A stretch of 64,000 nucleotides of DNA, taken from contig NZ_JBNGOT010000005.1 in assembly GCF_050589705.1 (NCBI RefSeq), positions 124,001 to 188,000 of the forward strand. The letters are read 5' to 3'. Origin of the DNA: Sunxiuqinia rutila (GTDB taxonomy: Bacteria; Bacteroidota; Bacteroidia; Bacteroidales; Prolixibacteraceae). The position numbers and the translations under genes were made by a program. Positions 58,965-64,000 of the stretch are shown here, piece after piece. The notes under the pieces are model-generated. The model was not told the DNA's origin. It worked only from the letters and a program-made list of their open reading frames with translations, and did not search any database. Every line of letters begins with the position of its first letter. Position 1 is the stretch's first letter.

Positions 58965-60140
58965 ATGAAAAATTCGACTATGAAAATGAGATGGTTACTT
59001 GTTTTGATGCTGGCTGGGACTTCAGCATTTTACGCTAACGGCCAAAACACGGCTGACAAATTATTGGAATCGGAAGACCGGTTGAGTATTGGAGGGTATG
59101 CACAGATCGATTACAATCAACCTTTGTCATCTGATGTACACCAAAACGGGAATATGGACATCCACCGGCTGGTGATGATGTTCGCGTATCGGTTCAACGA
59201 GCGTACCCAGTTTGTTACCGAAATTGAATACGAACACGTGTCGGAAGTTTATGTAGAGCAGGCATTTTTGAACTACCGGATCAACCCTTGGCTGAACTTT
59301 CGTGGTGGACTGCTTTTAATTCCGATGGGGATTATTAACGAATACCACGAACCGGCGACTTACAATGGGGTGGAGCGTCCGAATCTGGACAGTAAGATCG
59401 TTCCTTCAACCTGGCGCGAGATCGGGGCCGGATTTACCGGAAACATTCAGAACCTGAACCTGAAATACCAGTTGTATGTGGTGAATGGTTTCAAAAGTTA
59501 CGACGATGGCGGCATTCTTCGCGGATCGGATGCCTTGCGCAAGGGACGCCAGAAAGGGGCTGAGTCAATCTTCACGCATCCCAACTTATCGGCCAAGTTC
59601 GATTACTATGGTGTTCCGGGCCTGAAGCTAGGATTAAGCGCTTATTTGGGAGAAACCCAAACCAGCCTGTATGATGGCATTGCCAAGGATGACGTGGCGA
59701 TGGAAGCCATGGCCGACTCTTCGGTGATTGGCTTGAATATGGTAGGGTTTGATGCCCGCTACTCAACCAACGGCTGGGTGTTTAAAGGGCAGCTGAACTA
59801 TGCTTCGCTGAACAATACCGATGAGTACAACGCCTTTACCGGCAAAGATTTGGGTAGTGCCTTGTTTGGCTACTACCTGGAAGCCGGATACGATTTGTTG
59901 AACCAGAAGGATACCGAGCAGAAACTGGTTCCTTTTGTGCGCTACGAAAAATACAACACCCATCAGGATGTTGAGGGAATTGCGAAAAACCTGGCTTACG
60001 ACCGGACGGATATTACGGCTGGTATTGGCTGGTGGATGGCTCCCGGCGCAGTCTTAAAAGCCGACATGCAATGGTTCGGCAATGAAGCTACTGATGATTT
60101 TGATACTCAGTTAAACCTTGGAATTGGGATATGGTTTTAA
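58965..60140 (+). CDS. Outer membrane porin, OprO/OprP-like
   Basis: 391 residues from the ATG at 58965 (or 58983); the longer frame back to 58758 has no signal and covers the upstream terminator. A signal peptide (MLAGTSAFYANGQ) is followed by barrel strands: RLSIGGYAQIDYNQ, RTQFVTEIEYEHVSEVYVEQAFLNYRINPWLNFRGGLLLIPMG cut into strands, and the final strand LNLGIGIWF with terminal aromatic residue. The family (phosphate-selective porin type) forms channels for anions or small molecules. Its end overlaps the FMN-binding gene by 10 nt, a coupling that suggests a joint role. Confidence 0.83.
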   Translation: MKNSTMKMRWLLVLMLAGTSAFYANGQNTADKLLESEDRLSIGGYAQIDYNQPLSSDVHQNGNMDIHRLVMMFAYRFNERTQFVTEIEYEHVSEVYVEQAFLNYRINPWLNFRGGLLLIPMGIINEYHEPATYNGVERPNLDSKIVPSTWREIGAGFTGNIQNLNLKYQLYVVNGFKSYDDGGILRGSDALRKGRQKGAESIFTHPNLSAKFDYYGVPGLKLGLSAYLGETQTSLYDGIAKDDVAMEAMADSSVIGLNMVGFDARYSTNGWVFKGQLNYASLNNTDEYNAFTGKDLGSALFGYYLEAGYDLLNQKDTEQKLVPFVRYEKYNTHQDVEGIAKNLAYDRTDITAGIGWWMAPGAVLKADMQWFGNEATDDFDTQLNLGIGIWF

Positions 60141-60649
60141 GAAAACTTAGTATAGCAATGCTTGGCTTGTTGTTTGTCGCAACAAGCCAAGCCCCGCTTT
60201 TTGGAGCAGATGATGCCGGCTCTAAAAAGTTGCTGAAGCTTTTGAGTAAAGAGCTTCACCTGGAGCGTTCGGAACTGTCGGTTGAACCACTGGAAAACAC
60301 CTGCCTGCAAAGTGAGTTTGTAGAAGATGTTTCGCGCGTTTTTCAGGGCGATAAAGCCATCGGTTTTGTGGTTTCGGCCGTGGGGAAGGGGCGTTACGAT
60401 ACTTTTAACTACCTGGTTTATTACAACGAAGACCGGGAGGTTGAACTGGTGAGTGTAACGGCTTATTATTCCGATCATGGCAACGAAATAACCTCCAGGC
60501 GCTGGCTGCACCAGTTTAACGGTTACGATGGCGGCGACCTGGATTATGGCGACGAAGTGCAGGCCATTTCCGGTGCAACTCTGTCGGCAAGTTCCATTGC
60601 CAAAGGCATTCGCGAAATTACCATGCTGTTGCAGGATTGCAACTTTTAG
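60131..60649 (+). CDS. Exported FMN-binding domain protein, probably covalently flavinylated
   Basis: 172 residues with a signal peptide (LGLLFVATSQAPLFG). The FMN-binding domain (about 85-165) contains DEVQAISGATLSASSI, matching the D-x(n)-[ST]-GAT-[ST] flavinylation site used by ApbE; Thr of SGAT would carry FMN. In known systems such proteins move electrons outside the cytoplasm (RnfG/NqrC-like or stand-alone). No ApbE or quinone-linked partner is in the window. The gene starts inside the last 10 nt of the porin gene. Confidence 0.85.
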   Translation: MVLRKLSIAMLGLLFVATSQAPLFGADDAGSKKLLKLLSKELHLERSELSVEPLENTCLQSEFVEDVSRVFQGDKAIGFVVSAVGKGRYDTFNYLVYYNEDREVELVSVTAYYSDHGNEITSRRWLHQFNGYDGGDLDYGDEVQAISGATLSASSIAKGIREITMLLQDCNF

Positions 60650-61172
60650 TTCACTTCAACTAAAGGACGATTTAGCACTTCCTTACTTCGTGTGGCGCTT
60701 GGCCAAGCTTTAAGCTGCAAGCGCTTTTGTTCGTGCTGGATTTTGTCCGTTTCTGAAATTACCTTCGGTTTATATTGTTCGGTTTTATGGGCGTAATAGC
60801 TGCTGCCAGGTTGCGGATTATGGGCGAAATAGGCTGTTGGAACCCGGATCAATTCCCATTGTTTCGCTCTTGAACAGGCTTGATATGACCTCTTTATAAT
60901 CGTTCCAAATAAGTTTTATTCGCAAAAATATACTGATAAATATTGTATTTTGCATACGCTAAAAACGAACCATAGTTTGAAAGCGTGGATTTAGGTCCAG
61001 AATTCAGTTATACCTACTCTTCTGAAAACATGATGTTAACGAGGATGGCTCCTGGAGGCTTTCAAAAATAGTCGTTCTAAAATAGCGGGCAATCAGAATA
61101 GGCAATGTGCGGTTGAACAAGCCAGGCTAGTTTTGTAGCAATAGCATATCGGGGTATTTAAGTGAATAAACT
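60650..61172. other. Non-coding gap of about 520 bases
   Basis: No convincing gene is seen. A minus-strand frame from a stop near 60918 down to 60646 has no ATG and looks like a decayed or chance coding stretch. TAGTTTTG at 61128-61135 fits the -7 consensus and could serve the next gene, but no TTG stands at the right distance. I see no repeats or strong hairpins. Confidence 0.45.
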
Positions 61173-62183
61173 ATGAAAATATTAGAAGTTGCCTGGGAGA
61201 ACATCTTAGTTGGAGTAATAACTGGTGGATTTATTGGAATCATGGCTTACCTGAAGAACTGGTATGCCAATTTTAGAATAGAAAGTAAGTTTCCTATTGC
61301 CGGAAGGTATTTGAGTAAGTTCGAGGATGAAATTGACGGGAATACGGTTGTTGTTTCTGCTCCTGCAGTTCTAAAGCAAAAGGGGCGGAAAATTTATGGT
61401 GAGACGTCCTTGCCTGATGATAACCGAAAATGGATCATAGATGCTGAAATATCAGCAGGCGGTCATATTCATGGCGTATATTATGCCGAAGACCCGCATG
61501 ACAAGGGGATTGGTAATTTTTTCTTATTCATCAATTATAAAAAACATATGGAAGGGCTTTGGTCTGGTTTCGATTCGATTAATCAAAAAATTACCTCAGG
61601 GCGGTATTCGTTTGTTCCTGCGCTGGAGGACTTGCAAATTAAGGATGTTACCCGGTTGGAGTTAGCGCGCGTAATTGAAATAGCAGATAGTGAGTTGGGA
61701 AAAGATTACCTGGATGAAGGAATTAAAGATCAGATTTCACGACCCAATACCTTGTTCCGGGTGGCTGTTTCCAAAAAGGAAGGAATTTTGGGATTCTGCT
61801 ATTCTTATATCTTAACGCCCGAGGAACTGGATGAGCAATTTGAATTAGCCGATTTTCCAAAGTCATTAAAAGTGTCTTCAAAAATAGCCGTTCTGAAGAC
61901 GATTGCAGTAAAGTCGATTCACCAAGGAAAAGGAGTGGGAAGCATTCTGATGGACGATGCGCTGGAATTGTATAAGCAAAATCAGATTGAGTCCGTTATT
62001 TGTGTGGCCTGGAAAAGTAAGAATGGTGTGAACATGGGCGGGCTCATGAACCTGTATGATTTTAACCTGCACCAGGAGATCAATAACTTTTGGAAAGAGG
62101 GAAGCATCGAGGAAGGGTATTCCTGTCCGGTATGCGGAAACCCCTGTCACTGTTCGGCTTTAATCTATACCAAGACCTTGTAA
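61173..62183 (+). CDS. Membrane-anchored protein: one TM, beta-rich domain, GNAT acetyltransferase, Cys cluster
   Basis: 336 residues. One hydrophobic segment near the N-terminus (about 9-27, ILVGVITGGFIGIMAYL) is followed by a beta-strand-rich domain (about 40-150) with a repeating pattern (GRKIYGET, GGHIHGVYY, HMEGLWSGFDS, ITSGRYSFVP) like a small lipocalin-like barrel. A GNAT fold follows (about 155-305); the acetyl-CoA loop is VKSIHQGKGVGSILMDDAL (Q/R-x-x-G-x-G/A type). The C-terminus has CPVCGNPCHCSA, four cysteines spaced like a zinc knuckle. The GNAT plus Cys tail I recognise as a known subfamily; the fused membrane sensor-like front is unusual. Substrate unknown. The gene stands alone. 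Confidence 0.72.
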   Translation: MKILEVAWENILVGVITGGFIGIMAYLKNWYANFRIESKFPIAGRYLSKFEDEIDGNTVVVSAPAVLKQKGRKIYGETSLPDDNRKWIIDAEISAGGHIHGVYYAEDPHDKGIGNFFLFINYKKHMEGLWSGFDSINQKITSGRYSFVPALEDLQIKDVTRLELARVIEIADSELGKDYLDEGIKDQISRPNTLFRVAVSKKEGILGFCYSYILTPEELDEQFELADFPKSLKVSSKIAVLKTIAVKSIHQGKGVGSILMDDALELYKQNQIESVICVAWKSKNGVNMGGLMNLYDFNLHQEINNFWKEGSIEEGYSCPVCGNPCHCSALIYTKTL

Positions 62184-62344
62184 GTTTGTGCCGCCGCATA
62201 CTTTCTTCGTTTGAACAAGGCTGATTCACCCATTTTCCCCATTGAAAAAACAAGGGTTCGGCCTGCCCAAATCCGGGGGATCCGGGCATTTGAATAGGTA
62301 TGCCCGGAAAGATGTTTTCGGATTTTCAGAGATGAAAACTGCTT

Positions 62345-64000
62345 TTAGGCTTTCTCACTCAATTCCAGCCAACGCATTTCCTTTTCGTCCAGCTCATCAG
62401 TTAGTTCCCCAAAACGTTTGGATTTTTCGGTGAGCTCATCGGGCGTAAGATCGCCGGAGTTGAGTGCTTCTTCCAGCTCGCTCTTTTCTGTTTCCAGCTG
62501 GGCAATCGCTTGCTCCAGTTGCTCAAACTCCCGTTTTTCGTTAAAGCTCATTTTGGTTGAGGCCTTTTTCTTAGGCTTTTCCTGAACCGGTTTGGGCTTG
62601 GCGGCGGTTTCCATTTTCTTGCGGGCTTCTTCTTCTTCCTCCATCTGGTTGCGGTAGATGGTATAGTTGCCCGGAAAGTCGCGGATGTTGCCATTGCCAT
62701 CAAACACAAACAGGTGATCCACAATTTTATCCATGAAATAGCGGTCGTGCGAAACAATGACCACGCAGCCGCCAAAAGCTGCCAGGTAATCCTCCAGCAC
62801 GTTCAGCGTCATAATGTCGAGGTCGTTGGTGGGCTCATCCAGAATCAGGAAGTTTGGGTTTTCCATCAGGATGGTGCACAGGTAAAGGCGCCGGCGTTCG
62901 CCACCGCTGAGCTTTTCCACCAGGTTGTATTGCGTTTCAGGTGGAAACAAAAAGCGGGTCAGCAGCTGGCTGGCCGTCATTTTCTGTCCATCTTCAAACT
63001 GAATGACTTCCGCAATGTTTTTGATGACATCAATCACTTTCTCGTCGGGCCTAAAGTCAATGCCTTGCTGGCGGTAGTAGCCAATGCGGATGGTTTGTCC
63101 CCAGTCAATGGTTCCTGAATCGGGCGTAATTGCACCGGTAATCACGTTGAGGAAGGTGGATTTGCCGGTTCCGTTTTTTCCAACGATACCTACTTTTTCG
63201 AAGCGCGAAAATTTGTAGCTGAAATCGGTGATGAGTTGCAGATCGTCGTACCCCTTGGAGACGTGTTCCAGTTCCAGAATCTTTTTCCCCATGCGCGAGG
63301 AAGCCATGTTCAGTTCCAGGTTATCATCCTGGCGGCTTTTGCTGGCTTTTTCTTTCAATTCATGAAACTGATCGACCCGGTATTTGGCTTTGTGGCTTCG
63401 TGCTTTGGGCATTCGGCGCATCCATTCCTGTTCAGTACGCAGCAGGTTTTTGGCCTTCTCGGTTGAGGCTTGTTCCTGCTCAATGCGTTCCTGTCTTTTT
63501 TGCAGGTAATAACTGTAATTCCCCTGGTAGTCGTAAGTCTGGTTTTGGTCAATCTCGATAATCTCGTTACACACCCGGTCCAGAAAATAGCGGTCGTGCG
63601 TGACCATAAACAAAGTGCAGTTGGTCTTTTCGAGGTAAAGCTCCAGCCACTCAATCATGTCCAGATCCAGGTGGTTGGTTGGCTCATCGAGCAACAGCAG
63701 GTCGGGTTCGTTTACCAAAACGTTGGCCAGCGCCAGACGCTTTTTTTGTCCGCCGGAAAGTTCGCCAACCGGTTGATCAAAATCCGTGATTTTAAGTTGA
63801 CTCAGAATTTGCTTCACCCGCACGTCAAAATCCCAGGCGTTCAGCTCCTCCATTTTAACCGTCAGGCGTTCAATGGCTTTTTGGTCCTGGTGCTTGATGG
63901 CCGCCTCAAATTCGGCAATCACATCCAGCGATGGGTTGTCCGATCGCAAGGCCTCTTGCAGCACCGTCAGGTTGTCGTCCAGGTCCGGATCCTGCCGGAG
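62345..64000 (-). CDS. ABC-F family ATPase, Uup-like (5' end cut by window)
   Basis: The frame is open to the last base, so the start and the first Walker A lie beyond the window; 551 residues are visible. In the first ATPase half, the signature is ELSGGQKKRLALA and Walker B LLLLDEPTNHLDLD. The second half has Walker A GIVGKNGTGKST, signature KLSGGERRRLYL and Walker B FLILDEPTNDLD. Between them is the ABC-F linker rich in Arg/Lys (RRMPKARSHKAKYR). The C-terminus is a charged coiled coil as in Uup. ABC-F proteins act on the ribosome rather than as transporters; Uup-type members bind DNA or ribosomes and affect precise excision and ribosome quality. Confidence 0.94.
   Translation of the reverse strand, partial: LRQDPDLDDNLTVLQEALRSDNPSLDVIAEFEAAIKHQDQKAIERLTVKMEELNAWDFDVRVKQILSQLKITDFDQPVGELSGGQKKRLALANVLVNEPDLLLLDEPTNHLDLDMIEWLELYLEKTNCTLFMVTHDRYFLDRVCNEIIEIDQNQTYDYQGNYSYYLQKRQERIEQEQASTEKAKNLLRTEQEWMRRMPKARSHKAKYRVDQFHELKEKASKSRQDDNLELNMASSRMGKKILELEHVSKGYDDLQLITDFSYKFSRFEKVGIVGKNGTGKSTFLNVITGAITPDSGTIDWGQTIRIGYYRQQGIDFRPDEKVIDVIKNIAEVIQFEDGQKMTASQLLTRFLFPPETQYNLVEKLSGGERRRLYLCTILMENPNFLILDEPTNDLDIMTLNVLEDYLAAFGGCVVIVSHDRYFMDKIVDHLFVFDGNGNIRDFPGNYTIYRNQMEEEEEARKKMETAAKPKPVQEKPKKKASTKMSFNEKREFEQLEQAIAQLETEKSELEEALNSGDLTPDELTEKSKRFGELTDELDEKEMRWLELSEKA

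Noticed and set aside
60646..60852. Small minus-strand protein gene
   Set aside because: It has no ATG start, overlaps the end of the FMN-binding gene and has no recognisable family; kept only as a low-interest remnant.
62282..62307. Hairpin CCGGGCAT/ATGCCCGG as a terminator between the GNAT and ABC-F genes
   Set aside because: The 8-bp stem has no T-run adjacent on either strand, so a terminator call is not supported.
62714..63118. Long plus-strand open frame inside the ABC-F gene
   Set aside because: It is antisense to conserved ATPase motifs and has no family features; it is a shadow of the real gene.
1..64000. CRISPR array, tRNA or rRNA gene, insertion sequence, prophage or defence island
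   Set aside because: No direct-repeat/spacer pattern, cloverleaf, transposase, integrase or phage structural gene was seen on either strand.

Overview
The window is from a Bacteroidota genome, most likely of the Bacteroidales/Marinilabiliales type (inference). Supporting signs are SusC/SusD pairs, many exported or lipoprotein glycosidases, promoters of the Bacteroidota form (TTG - about 19-21 nt - TAnnTTTG), an archaeal-type prolyl-tRNA synthetase, a DUF4954-like protein and OmpP1/FadL-like barrels. There is no phage, insertion sequence, tRNA, rRNA or CRISPR array that I can see. Both ends cut genes: a GH20 hexosaminidase at the left and an ABC-F ATPase at the right.

Region 1 (1-16.1 kb) is a one-strand array of exported glycan-degrading enzymes: GH20 (partial), GH16, sulfatase, GH29 fucosidase, sulfatase, GH20, and two GH2 beta-galactosidases. 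These activities together fit dismantling of sulfated, fucosylated, Gal/GlcNAc-rich host-type glycans (mucin O-glycans, N-glycan antennae, keratan-like chains). A PagL-like lipid A deacylase follows (16.2-17.4 kb).

Region 2 (17.5-35.7 kb) is a sialic acid locus. A FadR-type GntR regulator faces a long operon: SusC/SusD, sialidase, a divergent GH20, a two-domain SGNH/sialate O-acetylesterase, a second SGNH esterase, N-acetylneuraminate lyase, a cytoplasmic kelch mutarotase-like protein, an AGE/RnBP-type epimerase, and a kelch mutarotase fused to a sodium:solute symporter. The gene order reads as a pathway: release, deacetylation, outer-membrane import, anomer equilibration, inner-membrane import, cleavage to ManNAc and pyruvate, and epimerisation to GlcNAc. 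The operon promoter is followed immediately by a perfect 13-3-13 bp palindrome covering the predicted transcription start. A second copy of its ATGT-N3-ACAT core lies in front of the regulator gene, 74 bp away centre to centre. This is the best candidate for a describable regulatory system here.

Region 3 (35.7-46 kb) is mixed: a small exported protein, a possible structured leader and a DoxD/DoxA fusion; the FeoA-FeoB iron(II) uptake operon with a 44-residue Cys-tailed membrane peptide; a lone GH78 rhamnosidase; a cluster of look-alike hairpins; an NlpE-META lipoprotein; and an exported C1B-type cysteine peptidase.

Region 4 (46-64 kb) is mostly housekeeping with a few oddities: a beta-barrel/PAP2 pair, a DUF4954-methyltransferase-small protein operon, an OmpP1-like barrel, a strange Tyr/Trp- then Ser/Arg-rich lipoprotein, proS, pepT-tilS, a porin/FMN-binding pair, a membrane-anchored beta-domain/GNAT/Cys-cluster protein, and an ABC-F ATPase. 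All functional calls are from reading the sequences; no database search was possible.
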